Source of the DNA: Oikopleura dioica
Lineage: Eukaryota; Chordata; Appendicularia; Copelata; Oikopleuridae
Reading direction: 5' to 3'
Length of the DNA stretch: 64,000 nucleotides
NCBI GenBank assembly: GCA_907165135.1
Contig: OU015567.1
Location: forward strand, 8,623,001 to 8,687,000
The number at the start of each line of letters is the position of its first letter. The stretch's first letter is position 1. Positions 53,201 to 64,000 of the stretch are shown piece by piece. A program made the translations under genes and the position numbers. The notes under the pieces were generated by a model that had not been told where the DNA came from, did no database searches, and saw only the letters and a program-made list of their open reading frames with translations.

Positions 53201-56200
53201 GCATTCGAGAAATATTTGCTTCGACTTCGTTGAGCACTTCCTGTCCGAACTGAGAGGCGTGCAATTCTAGCAGACGGTCGACGTCCTCTAATCCACAGTT
53301 GGGGTCTTCGTATGACTCTAGAACTTCTTCAGCTTCGTCGTGCCAGGATTGGACATCGTTGTAGATTTCTTCCAACGAATTCAGGGGCGTCTGAAGATTA
53401 CTTGTGGATTCCAAAGCTTTGTCGACTGTTTCTCGCACGGAAATGTAACGATCTTTGATTTGCGACATGATCTTCAATTTTTGCTTCGTCAGTTCTTTGC
53501 TTGGGTTACTTCTGCAGACAACTTGAGCAGCCGTTGATGTTTTTCGGTAAAGCTTCTCCATTTCACCCATTTGCTCGTTCTTGACAATTGCCAGTGCTTG
53601 TTCATAATCTGCAATTTCATCGAGTTGAGTGACGATGCTCTGTTGCAAAAGCTCTTCTGTTTCCGACAACCATTTTTGGATCTTTTCGACGTTTTCACGG
53701 AATCTGTCTTCGTTTGCTCTAAGTTCGTTCTTTTTCACAATTTGGCGCATGATTTCCTGAAATATTAGGTATAAAAAATCACAATATCATCTTATAAGTC
53801 GAGTTTAAAAGGTCTTTCCGGTAAAATTGACTGTAAATGTACCTGTAGATCGTTCCAGCGCTGATTCACACCATTCGTCTCTTCCGCGATAATTTCCTCT
53901 TTTTCCTGTTCCACGTGCTCTCGAAGAAACTCGCTGCAGGCATTCAACCCCTTGATGCTCTTTTGCACCTCTTCGATGCCCTCGTGCGTGAAAAATGCAT
54001 TGCGCTGCTCGTCGCCTCCATCGCGCACCTGCTCAGCTTCGTCAAGCCATTTCTATTCACAAAAGCGGTTATAATTATTAAAACTCCAAGGTGGTAAATC
54101 GCATACATACCGTACTACTGTCGAGTAAATCAATATATTTAGTCCAGCGCTCGACGGTGTTTTCTAAAAGCGCTTTCGTTGAGTTCATCTCGACAAGGAT
54201 CATCCGCGCTTGAGCCGTTTTGTCCTCCGTCATTCTTTTAACTAAAAATGCTGTGAAAATATGTTCAGCCTAAACTGGTAAGGCCTTGAAACTGTTTAGT
54301 TACATGCTAAGCAAAAATATTTGCACATTGCGGAAATCTTGTTTTCTCAAGTGTTTCCTTTGACTTACCGTTTTCGCGTTCTTTAGGCGTGATAAGACCA
54401 GTTTTCACGTAACAGTTGGTCTTTTCTTTCAGATTCGCAGAGGCCTGTTCTAGTTTCACTCCAAACTCGCCGAGGTCCATGAGCTGCTGCCAGTCGCGGA
54501 GCTTGTTCTCAACTTCCTCAACAGAACTCATTGGACTTGTCCAGTATTTTAACTGAGCTTGAGCCGCGGCAATGTATCCTAAAAGTCTGTATCTCGCTTC
54601 GGAGTACTCCAACCAAGCAAGGCGATAAACGCTTGTTGACTCAATTTTGTCCAGTCGGCCTTGAATAAAATCGAGTTGTTGCTGATCAAGAGTGCCATTT
54701 CGTCCAGCGGCTTTGACGAGTTCGATCATTTCGCTCATATTTTCGAACGTTTCGTTGTGATCTTTTATTCTGGAGTCGAGCGAGTGGATCGAGCTTTCCG
54801 GATCTTTAGGCTCATTTTCGCTGAATTCTTCGCGGAGCGAATTTTCTGATTCTTCAATTTTCCGCACTCCTTTTTCTGCCTTTTTCAAGAAGTCGCCGAC
54901 TTTTCTCAACTCTTTGGGAAGATGCTTGTCAAATCCGTCTAACCATCTTGATTTAGACTTTTCGAGGTTTTCGAAGCATCCAGCGATGAGTTTAACTTGC
55001 TCAGGGTCGCATTTTGGAGCTATTTTTTGAAAAGAATCTTCTTTCTCGTCAAGATCGCGTTCGAAGTCTTTGTAGTCGTTGAAATCCTTGGGCGTGTATT
55101 TCTTCAACTTGTGTTTTTTCTTCAGCGCTTCTTCGGCCCCAGCTGTCCAGGTCATTAACCGGTCGAGTTCGATTGCAGTATCGGTTAGGTCTTGACTAAC
55201 AGCGCCGCTGCTTCCTAGGCGAGCTTCTGCGACCTTGATGATTTCGGCCACGTACATCATCACTGATTTCTCATCTGGCTTATCCACATCGATGTCTTCC
55301 GCGTCGAGAATTTTTGGAATTCCAAAACGCTCCTCTGCGATTTTGAACGCCGCCTCTAGTCGCTCCTTGTTACTGCCTCGATTTGCCACTGCTGGATCAA
55401 CGGCATCCTCATCAATTGCATGCAAAAGCGAGTGAAAAGCGCGACCGTCGCGGAAACTCGGCCCAAAATCGTTGATTTCAACATCGATCGCGTCTGGCGT
55501 CTTGACCTTTTCGCCCGTCTTCCGGATCCATTTTAACATCGCCTTCCGAGCTTGAAGATTTTTATTAGATATTTACGGTAAAACGACTCTTTTTTTATTG
55601 GATCAAGTCAAGTTCCAGTAGAAACTCGAATTGAATAAATCCGGAAGAAGAAGTTTTATTCATTCACTTCCGCTTGAAGCTGAGATACCTGAATCTGCAC
55701 TTTTCTTCTTGTTTTTCGTCTCGACCTCGATGTCTTCGTATTTCTTGAGTTGCTCGAGAACCTCTTCAATCTGAATAAAGCAATAAGTATCCAAAGGCCC
55801 CTTTTTCTATTGCCGCCTCTTCTCAAACACTACATTTTTCGAATAAAAGCGATTACATCGATTCCTTTTACTTTAGGGGGTAGTCCTAAAGAATCCGGAT
55901 TTTCGGTGGCACTACGCTACCTGGAAATTCAAGACCATTCGCCAAATAAGTCCCAAAACTACTGATGTCTTTCCATCGACGATATCCGAAGGGTTGATTC
56001 CGACCATTTGAACATCTGGACGAGCTTGTTTCAGAGCATCCAAAGCGTTTGAAACAGTGTTGATTTGATGAATTCGATTAGTGCTTCGTTGCCCGGGAAG
56101 TCTTACACGGTTCTTTTTCTTAGATTGAACGAGATCTACAGTCAAATTTCGGGCAACTTTGATGCAGGACTATTTTATGACTGCATTAAGCCGCCGGTGT

Positions 56201-57299
56201 GATAAATCAAATAGGAAAACATATCCTTGGTAACGCGAAATCGTAATTTGACAAATTATGAAAGTTATTCCTTCTCTCGAATTCCGAAATATCCAAACCG
56301 TTCCTGCCACTTTCTGTGTCAATCCTGCAGCCACACAGGATTTCCAGCAACTTGGCCATCTGTTCGGGACCATTTTTGAAATCATCGACGATGTCGTTCA
56401 GTTTAATTGGCGGCTTGCGCTTTGAGAGGTAAAGATTCACCCATTTTGTGTACGTTCTTCTTTGGGTCTCTTCCCATTGTGCTGAAAATAACAGTTTTCA
56501 ATCAAAGCTTCCTTTCAGATCGCAAAGAATCGATTTTATTTTTCCCGTACCCTGAGATCCTCGAGACTTCCCAGAGAATCTCCCGCCAGTAGGGGGCGTC
56601 ATAAAAAGTCGGTCTTGTTCTCTGAGCGCCTTGATTTATTTTCCTTTTAAAAAAATTTAAAAAATCGAAGCAGCAGCACTCATTATGCTTTATTTGCCTG
56701 CTTTTGACTGTTGTGCTGGGCCCACTAGTCCTATCATAGTAAATACGCTTTATTTGCGCAATGCAATTGGATTTGAGACGGGGAGAGATATAAAGCGTTT
56801 CCCGCCACCAGCTGGTCGTAAATAAAAAATATGATAGAGAGAGGAGGGGAGGTAGTATTTGAACGTGAATGAGTGCATTTTTTTTCATGCATTTTCGTGA
56901 AGCATGCTTTGTTTCAATTCAAATTACAGTCAGAAAAATAGAGAACAGGGGCAGTGAAATTTCTTTACATGCGAAGATCACGATGTACGACATTTAAAAG
57001 TACTCGACTTTGAACAATTTACGACGGCTAGTCTTACCCTTGAGCTCTACGATGTAATCTTCTATGTCATTATCCTCTATAAAAAGGACAATTTTATACA
57101 TTTTTTCATTGCAAAAAATGTCGACTGAGCGATGAGTATATAAAAAAGTATATTGGTGGAGATGGCTTTGAGCTTGAAAAAAGGGGGGACTACCTTTTAG
57201 AATTTCGATGCTTCGATTGAAATCGCGCTCGGATTGGAGCGCTAGAAGTGAAGTTCGCCGTCCCCGGGGAGTTGGGCCATTTCTTATGGATAGATGCAA
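35250..57299 (-). CDS. Nesprin (SYNE/MSP-300/ANC-1 type) giant actin-binding spectrin-repeat protein
   Basis: Nesprins link actin to the nuclear envelope. The start exon (57299, MHLSIRNGPTPRG) and short exons lead to CH1 (56450-55912: RTYTKWVNLYLSKRKPP, then NRIHQIN and INPSDIVDGKTSVVLGLIW) and CH2 (55540-55190: MLKWIRKTGEKV, DFGPSFRDGRAFHSLLHAI, DVDKPDEKSVMMYVAEI). Both CH domains match nesprin-1/2 more closely than dystonin or spectrin. A rod of spectrin-like helices fills 55.1-36.4 kb, including one exon of about 9.25 kb (50609-41359). A Ser/Pro-rich stretch (36350-35790) and a last helical exon follow, ending SAYSITTN. The total is roughly 6,000 residues. No KASH transmembrane domain or PPPX end is present in the exons I can follow, so this may be a KASH-less form. 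Internal introns are short GT-AG. Confidence 0.85.
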
Positions 57300-59244
57300 A
57301 ATTCAATTCGAGGGAAAATCAAGGAAGAGAGAATTTTTGATCAATTTTTTTTTCAAGTAAATAAGAGATTGAATTTTACGTTCTCAAATATTTGCGAAAG
57401 TGCTTAAAACCAGAGTCCAATACTAGGGTAGACGGGCTGGTCAGAATCTCAAGATAAAAAATATGTGTAAAAATGACTTTCTCAATTGCTTTTCGACCGT
57501 TGCTCCTTCTGCCTGTCAAAAAATGTACTCTTCCATGATTTCAAAAATTTTTTCAAAGATTTTTTGCTGCATCGTTCCTGTTTTGAGAAGATCTAGGGAC
57601 GGGTCGAGGAGGTCTGAATTCTGCTTCTTTTCCCATCTCTTCGAATCTCTTGTTGTTTTTTATCTCTCTTGAGGTGTGTTTTTTACAGCTGATTTCCGAT
57701 TTCCGACTTTGTCATTTTCCTGTTTTCTTAAGAATTCATTTTCAGAGCATTATAAAAAAATAACGCTTATAAAAGCAAGCTTCTGTTAAACAAAATTCAT
57801 TGTGTTATTCAGCGCGCAGTGGAAGTGAGCAGCTAGTCTCTTCTCTTTTGTCTCTTTTTGGAAAAAATATGGAATGAATTTTTGTCAAAAAAATCACTCT
57901 CACAGCGGCACACAATGGTCCCCCCGGATGGACACTACTATCTGCGCTCCCAAAAAAATCTGCTTCTGAAAGAATTTTTTACCCGCGCTCAGCAAATTCC
58001 AAGACACTCGGATATTTGCACAAAGTAGTCCGTCAGGGGGATAAGCTAGAGATTAAGTAAATAGTAAAAATTATGATAGTGATTGTTGAGACAAGATTGA
58101 GGCAATTTGTGGGGAATTATCGTTCTGAATTGGTACAACGGGTTCTAAGGGGTTAGGGTTAGGACAAGGCCTGGTGCAGCACTTGTGGCGCTAGAATTAG
58201 GCGCTTGTTAGGGGTTAAGTTAGGTAAAAGAATGGGTTAGGCCCTAACCGTTAGGGTTAGGAAAGAATTTGAAAAGGTATTTTTTTTTTATTTTCGGAAG
58301 TTGACCGACATGAAACGTGGTTTCAAAGTTAACTAAACATGAAATCTTAAAATTAAAAAAAATATGTCAAATAATAAAACCGTATTTTTAAAAATTGACT
58401 CTTCCTCAAAATTAAGCCACGATGATAGACAGAATTGATGGTTTTACAGTTGATTTACGACTGTGTTTGAGCGAATGACTTTTTCCTGCTGCGCAAACTG
58501 CGGATTAAAACTTCCAATTCTAACAGATTTTGGTTGTTGAAGTGTATCGATTTCGCGGGTCGTAGAAATCTCAAATATTTTTTCTCCGTAAGTATGTTTG
58601 ACTAATCTCTTGAATGCTCTAAGCGCGGGAGAGAGAAAAAAACGAAGAGAAAATAAGAAGATGAAATTGGTGACTTTGCTGTGCTCAAATAAATGGCTTA
58701 ACTCTCAAAATCGACAAGATTTCGTTGCTCCGACGACGAGGACTAAAACTACTGCTCGCGCAAACATCATTTCGCGAACTTTCTTTACAGACAATTACCC
58801 CAAAAGCCTCTGTTTTTCGAAAACTTGGAGAAATTAGAATACTGCGAGGCATTTAACCACCAAAAAAGATTTAATAAATCATCAATTCCAAGGCGAATTT
58901 TTCGTAAAACATGAAATTACGATCGTTTGATTTTTAGAGCTATCTTAGATAGCCTATCTACAATACCCTTATTCATGAAAAGAATCGAGTTTTGCGTCAA
59001 TTTATTGTCTACCGGCTTTTCGAATTGCTGAAATTATGAGTAGAAAATGCAAAAGTGGCCGGATGCGATTGACGGGGCACGCCAAGGAAATTCTGATAAG
59101 GTGACTGTAAAACTTCATGAAATGCGGTCTTCTGTGCACTGATTAATTTGCCAGTATCATCAGCAAATAGAACGTCCGTCAATAGATTGCCAGAGTTGGT
59201 CATGAGTTTAATCATATATTTATTTGAATATTGATAGAAGATTT
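57300..59244. other. Upstream region of the nesprin gene; intergenic
   Basis: This stretch lies between the nesprin start and the 3' end of the LOTUS/Tudor gene. It contains poly-T tracts, the telomere-like block at 58146-58262, and weak open frames (57463-57672 and 58598-58837 plus) with no splice context or recognisable protein sequence. I see no further gene. Confidence 0.5.
58146..58262 (+). repeat. Interstitial telomere-like TTAGGG-rich block
   Basis: Degenerate repeats such as GGGGTTAGGGTTAGG, TTAGGGGTTAAGTTAGG, GGGTTAGGCC and CCGTTAGGGTTAGG occur over about 115 bp, with one inverted CCTAACC. The unit matches the metazoan telomere hexamer, but the array is short and imperfect. Confidence 0.6.
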
Positions 59245-61410
59245 TTAGGGAGCAGTCGCAAAGATGAATCGTTTTTGTTTTCTTTTTTCGTTTCCCTTGA
59301 TGTGGCGGATCAAAACTTCGTCGCCAATTTTCGGCGCTGTTCTCAGGTTGTATCCTTTTTGAACTTCGACGATTATTGTTTGACAGGGAATGCCGGCGAA
59401 ACAAGGAGTAACTTCCACTTCTTTTATCTTCCATCGAAATTCTTGCCCTTTATTCAAATTGAAAACAACGACGAGTTTGACGTTTTCATGAATTTCTCCC
59501 CGAGCCCAGCCGATATCGCCACTTTTCTTGTGCTTGACCAGAACTCCGTCTTTTTTGCCGATTTGACTTACCACAAAAAGAGAGTTAACGAGTTTACAGT
59601 GTATTCTCAACGGAACATCTTCCAATACAACTTTCTAAAGATCGCATTCATCATCAAATTTAGAGGAGATTTGACTCACATTTTCCTCGAAGTCAACAAA
59701 TGGCTTTGCTGTTACCTCCACCAAGAAATCTTCTGGAGGCATCTCAAGCATCAGTTCACTCGGAAATTTGTGCCAAGGGATAAGGTCATGCTCAAGTAGG
59801 CCTCGAAGCTCACGTGGTCGGACGATTCGGATTCCAAGTTCAGAAAGTGGAAGGCAGACAACTTCTGGCCTTAGGGTCAGGTCTACTCCTCCTTCAATCA
59901 TATCAAGAGGGATTTTTTCTTCAATTACTTCAGTTGCTTTTATTGTACTATCGGATGCGCCAGTAGATGGCTCTTCTTCAGCTGAGGTTCAATATAACTC
60001 AATCAATTATATATTCTAGTATTATTTAACCCGTTAACGGGCTCGTGGAGATCTAATCTCCACGGCGCCTTTGAAGCGCTATAAAATAGACGCGTCTGAT
60101 TATTTTTTGAAAATTTTTTCATTTCTGAAAAATTCAATCGATTCTCTATCCGCTCGTATAATTTTGAAAAATTTTTCGCGTGAAATTCTGCTCAGGAGAA
60201 GCAAAAGAAAAACTTCAGTCAGCGAAAAAAAGGGAAAGAGTAATGCAACTCGTGCGCCTTTTCCCTTTTGTTGAATCTCAGCGCCGAAAATGACGTAACT
60301 TTGACCCCGATTTTTAGCCATTAGACGATCAAGAATAGAAACAAAACAACAATCAGATGAAAGAGCAGACGCTTCTGAATCATGCTGTTTCCTTAGAATT
60401 TGCTAAGATGAGCCCTATTTCACAGAAATCGTCAAAACGTCCGTGGAGATTAGATCTCCACGCGCCTGTTAACGTATAAAATCGCGCGCCCAGTTAACGG
60501 GTTAAAGAACCAGACCTAGGTAAGTCTGTAGAGAGATTTTCGGGGAGTCATGTCTTCTTTGACCGGAAATTATAGGGCCGTAATTGTTGTAGTAAACTTG
60601 ATGTGGTCGATGACTTTTCTTCCTATTTCTTGCTTCATCTTTATAATAACTAGTGTTTCCAGATTCACGAGCTCTCATTTCTTTCTGATTCGGAAGAGCA
60701 TAAGATGTTACAAACTGCACCTTCAGTGACATGTCTTTGTATCGATGGAGGAAGACCTTCAAATCATCTGCTTCCTTCATGTTGTCGAATCGCGCAAAGA
60801 AAGTGCATTTTTTATTTTCTTTTTGAAACCTCGGCTTGTGAATTCCCTGTAAATTTATTTATAAAAATAGAATCTTCAATGAAGTCGCTTACACTCCATG
60901 AAGAATAGTGCCGCAAAAAAGCATTTTGTAGTGTTTCCTGGGAGCAAAATCCAAGCGACGTTATTAAGATCGTCCAGGGCGGGCCTGATTGCTCCCATTT
61001 TGCCTTCGAAGAATCTTCGGATATCTGGTTCGAGTACGGGATCACATCGTTTGAGCCTTCTAGGAATGAACTGCTGGGCTAATGAAGGATAGAGAATATA
61101 ACCAGAGCTGTTGTAGAAATAGATTCGGTTTCTATCCGATCTTAGGAGCAGCGAAAAGAATTCGCTGGCTCAGACATTGTCGAGAAACAACATGAATGTG
61201 CTCACTGTATTTTTTCTCCAGGAGTGTTTGAACATCTCTATATCCCTCAAGATCCAGCCCTTTTTTGGTTCTTTCTTTGAAATGAAATAAAAAGCCGACG
61301 TTGAACCACTTTCCTGTGCAATAAGTATCTCTGAATTCAAACTCAATATTGTTCAGCGCTATGCCTCCTTCTGATGTAAAAATCAAAGCAATAAGCTCTT
61401 CGTTTGCCAT
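59245..61410 (-). CDS. LOTUS-like and Tudor-like domain protein, probable germline RNP factor
   Basis: The ATG at 61410 opens a segment resembling a LOTUS/OST-HTH domain (ALIFTSEGGIALNNIEFEF, then LDLEGYRDVQTLLEKKY). A short intron is followed by YNSSGYILYPSLAQQF and DIRRFFEGKMGAIRPALDD, then a basic linker exon (60800-60516). A last pair of exons ends in a Tudor-like unit (GDIGWARGEIHENVK, then IKEVEVTPCFAGIPCQ). In animals, LOTUS plus Tudor is the TDRD5/TDRD7 layout, which acts in germ granules and the piRNA pathway. The assignment rests on pattern only, and the aromatic cage of the Tudor unit is not clearly conserved. The intron at 60515-59983 is almost entirely one fold-back element. The gene starts 166 nt after the GIY-YIG-like gene on the same strand. 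Confidence 0.5.
60026..60506. mobile_element. Fold-back MITE with terminal TTAACCCGTTAACGGG arms, in an intron
   Basis: The left arm TTTAACCCGTTAACGGG begins near 60026 and its inverted partner GTTAACGGGTTAA ends near 60506. Just inside, the left has CGTGGAGATCTAATCTCCACG, itself a hairpin, and the right has the near-identical reverse copy. The length is about 481 bp with no coding frame. It makes up about 90% of the intron at 60515-59983 of the LOTUS/Tudor-like gene. Confidence 0.75.
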
Positions 61411-61576
61411 TTCTCAAAATAAAGCTCAAATCGAAAACCGGGCCGTTCATTCACACGGCTTTATCATTCACGATCTAAATGAGAAGATGCGTCATTTAGA
61501 TGTTCTTTCTTGATATCAAAGCTGATCTTATAAAAATGACATATTTATTGCACAAAACAATTTTAGCAGTGTAAAT

Positions 61577-62644
61577 TTAAACGCGCCCAGTTTTGAACGA
61601 GATTTTCAAATTCTTGCCTCCATATCTTGTGAGTATCAGATAAATGAACAAATAGAATCCAAGAACAAAGAAAGCCACAAGAACACAGACAATAAAGCAG
61701 TTGCCGGACTCGTCCCGTTCGTAACCATCATCGACACCCATTTGCATTCGTAGAGCCAGACGTTCGTCTTCGTCGAGATCTTTTGGGTCGATTTTTTCGT
61801 CTCCTGAATTTAGAATACTTAGACTTATCATTAGGCTTTAATCTACTGTAATTTCGACAGCACTCATCCAATTTATATCTTTTCATAGGTAGCTTTGTTA
61901 TTTTATAATATTTATAAAAGACTTCCTATCAGGAAAAAGAAAAGGTACAAAATGAAGCTATGAAGCATTTGCTCAAAAAATGAAGTTTCTTTTTTTGATT
62001 TTATGTTCCCGATCAAAGGGTCAAAACATTCTAGAGAGCTGTTTGGAAGATAGTAAAGACTGTTCATTTTATACAGTAAATTTATGAGTGAATTTAGCTC
62101 GAACATACCTGACGAGTCCCCTTCAAAGATTTCTTGAACCATCTCCCTCAACTCTTCATCAATTTCAATCGGCTTCGCGCACTTTCTTATCCTGTGATTA
62201 CCCAGACAATTAAAGCACTTATCAAATCGTGTTCCAATTTTCTTCTTCAGTTGCAAGTGTCGTTCTTTCGTAAAGAAAAGCTCATTGTATTGTCCTCCTC
62301 GAACATTGTCAATTCCAAAGTCGAGCATGTACGAAAAGATCACTTCTTCAAGATCATCGAGGGATCCAGCGCAGGATTTTTCAATGATGAAGGATTGTGG
62401 CTTGTAGCGTTGAGTGAAGATACAGTCAGCTCGACCAGAAACATGTTCGTCAAAGACAGCCTCGGCTTCCTATAGTTTTGGTTAGTTCAAATGATCATAC
62501 AATAACTAGAAATGCAAGGGATTTATGAAATTTCAAAAGTCTTGAGGTTGATAAGCAGTTTTCATTCTTGAAAATAATACTAACCTTATTAGTTCTTTGA
62601 ACCAGAAATCGATCTTTTTCCAATTCTAGCACAAGAATAATCAT
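61577..62644 (-). CDS. Degenerate GIY-YIG-like domain with zinc knuckle and C-terminal membrane anchor
   Basis: Three exons (62644-62586, 62470-62109, 61804-61577) give about 215 residues. The first 100 resemble a GIY-YIG-family domain: a VLELEKDRFLV strand, a helix ending DEH, then FTQRYKP, and the YM..GIDNVRGG motif as YMLDFGIDNVRGGQY. The canonical YIG tyrosine and the catalytic arginine before the DEH-type histidine are not present (FLV and AVF instead), so nuclease activity is doubtful. A CCHC-type knuckle follows, CFNCLGNHRIRKC (C-x2-C-x3-H-x4-C, one residue short of the usual spacing). An acidic linker precedes one hydrophobic helix (NCFIVCVLVAFFVLGFYLFI) and a short basic tail, so the protein is predicted to be anchored with the domain in the cytosol. 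It lies upstream of, and on the same strand as, the LOTUS/Tudor-like gene. Family assignment is from pattern only. Confidence 0.58.
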
Positions 62645-62941
62645 TTTTTCGCAATTTTCTTGTTTCAAATCATCAATTCTTTGAAACTTTTCTTCTCCCC
62701 AATTTTCAATTCGGAATCTTCATTTGCCGCTCATCCCTCTCTTCATTTTCTCAAATCGATTTTCCTTGAGTGAACTGGCTACGTGTATTTTTCACCATGA
62801 CGCGGCGGCTTTTCTCCGCGCCGATTGGCGGAGAGCGCAACAATGTCTGATTATGGATTTTAGAGAGAAAATGTGAGAAATCTTGTTTACTGAAAAAACG
62901 ACCTGCGAAAATGAATAGAATAGAGAATTTTGTGTTTCAGA
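62645..62941. promoter_or_regulatory. Compact divergent promoter region
   Basis: About 297 nt separate the start of the minus-strand GIY-YIG-like gene from the plus-strand WDR74 start. Both promoters must fit here. A GC-rich patch CGCGGCGGCTTTTCTCCGCG (near 62801-62820) stands out. No TATA box was recognised. Confidence 0.4.
62936..62941 (+). promoter_or_regulatory. Putative trans-splice (spliced-leader) acceptor before WDR74
   Basis: GTGTTTCAG ends one base before the ATG at 62942-62944, leaving almost no 5' UTR. An acceptor directly before a start codon fits spliced-leader addition as known in Oikopleura. It could also be the acceptor of an untranslated first exon. Confidence 0.45.
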
Positions 62942-64000
62942 ATGAAGGAAAAATACCGACCGGGAATTTACGTGGGCGTTGAGACTGGAATGCTCAAGGA
63001 AAGGCTTTAGTTTTATTTACTAGTAAAATAATTACAGTCATTTTCGACCAAAAATAACCTTATAATAGACCGTCGAACTTGGCCGAAGAACAGCAACAAA
63101 CCACTTTGGCCCAAATGAATTGCAAGCTGACCAATGTGTTCAAGAAATCGCCTTTGCTAGAGAAAGAAAAGTTCTTGTCGCGATGAAAAATGGCGAAGCG
63201 AAGCTTTTCGATACCGAAAAATCCGAATTCGACTACCCAAAAAAGCTGCTGGATGACGAACAAGAATGGGCAGGATTGGGGCTTTTGGAAGACGCAATTA
63301 TTGGAGCCACGGGCAATGCGGTCGTGAAGGTTTGGGAGAAAAAGGAATTTGAGGAGAGCAGTGAAGAGAAAATTGCGCCGAAAGCGGAACAGACGATCAA
63401 GTCGGCGGGGAAAGTTAGAGCTGGAAAAGTGAGAAGAAAGACAATGGTCATCGGTGGGGAAAGCACGCAATTGCAGATGGTGGATTTGGAGAATTTAGAC
63501 AAGGTAATCTTTTTACTTTTCTTAGTCCCGAAAGCCTATCAATTTTTGCCAAATCTGAAGCTTATTCTAGGGCGTCGTTTGGTCAGCAAAAAATGTCCGT
63601 CCCGACAAACTGCAGCTGCACATTCCGATCAATTTTCCAGCAATCGCCCTTCCCGAAAAGACCGAAACAATCGCATGCACTTCCTACGGCTCGTTGACGA
63701 ACCAAGCTCACGAACTGCGAATTTACGATCCTCGACAAGTCCAGCGTCGACCTATCAAACGAATCGAATGGGGAACGTATCCGATCACTTCTTTGCTTTC
63801 CATGGACGAAGAGGGGCAAAAATATGTGGTTGGAACGGCGCGAGGGAAAATTGCACTTTTCGATATTAGATTTGACAAGAAGTTTTTGTCTTTCAAGGGC
63901 GCTGCAGGTTCGAAAATCTTTTATTTATAAAAGCCCATGAAAATTTCAAGGAAGCATACGAAGCATGGCCCAGCATCCAGACAAAGAAAATATATTTTGT
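62942..64000 (+). CDS. WDR74: WDR74/Nsa1-like WD40 protein of ribosome biogenesis (5' part; runs off the window)
   Basis: WDR74 (yeast Nsa1) is a nucleolar WD40 propeller acting in 60S pre-ribosome assembly with the AAA ATPase NVL/Rix7. The short first exon gives YVGVETGMLK, matching the start of the human protein. Exon 2 (63069-63504) carries the first blades. Exon 3 (63573-63910) has the strongly conserved VVWSAKNVRPDKLQLHIP, HELRIYDPRQVQRRPI, GTYPITSLL and FKGAAG. The last visible exon continues SIRSMAQHPDKENI. Intron 1 (62999-63068) does not start with GT. The CDS is cut by the window end, so the last blades and the C-terminal tail are missing. Confidence 0.85.

Noticed and set aside
59009-59434. 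141-codon minus frame overlapping the end of the LOTUS/Tudor-like gene
   Set aside because: The competing frame ending at 59245 reads like a Tudor unit and joins in phase with upstream exons; this one has low-complexity Lys/Ser composition.
63060-63819. Minus-strand frames across the WDR74 exons
   Set aside because: Antisense shadows of strongly conserved WDR74 coding sequence.

Overview
The window looks like a small, intron-dense chordate genome, most likely the larvacean tunicate Oikopleura or a close relative. The evidence is introns that are often only 30-60 nt long, neighbouring genes on one strand only about 20-35 nt apart (an operon-like layout), an ATG sitting directly after a TTTCAG acceptor (spliced-leader style), connexin and nesprin genes, and several secreted kelch-type proteins of a kind I associate with larvaceans. 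The species name is inference. Exon models were built by eye from open frames and splice signals, so internal boundaries are approximate.

Left part (0-17.7 kb): a first exon of an unknown minus-strand gene sits at the edge. A long, nearly gene-free stretch follows and carries a 1.4 kb fold-back repeat. Next come a plus-strand secreted kelch-like gene whose introns hold two miniature fold-back elements, and a minus-strand cluster: an unidentified coiled-coil gene, a small probable mitochondrial membrane protein starting about 22-35 nt after it, and a highly divergent connexin.

Middle (17.7-34.3 kb): two very large secreted mosaic proteins are encoded on the plus strand. The first combines fibronectin-III-like repeats, a Sushi-like segment, an LDL-receptor class A module and a degenerate vWA domain. 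The second combines PAN-like segments, thrombospondin type 1, EGF and kelch/oxidase-like blades. An intron of the second holds a small opposite-strand gene for a predicted tail-anchored protein.

Right part (35.2-64 kb): a 22 kb minus-strand nesprin gene (tandem calponin-homology domains followed by a long spectrin-like rod) includes one unbroken exon of about 9.25 kb and ends without a visible KASH domain. Further right are a minus-strand gene with LOTUS-like and Tudor-like regions (germline RNP type), a minus-strand gene for a catalytically degenerate GIY-YIG-like domain joined to a zinc knuckle and a membrane anchor, and, divergently transcribed, the 5' part of the ribosome-biogenesis factor WDR74/Nsa1. 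The best candidates for undescribed biology are the membrane-anchored GIY-YIG-like protein, the connexin reduced to one conserved inter-loop cysteine pair, the in-frame TGA in the coiled-coil gene, and the non-GT intron in WDR74.
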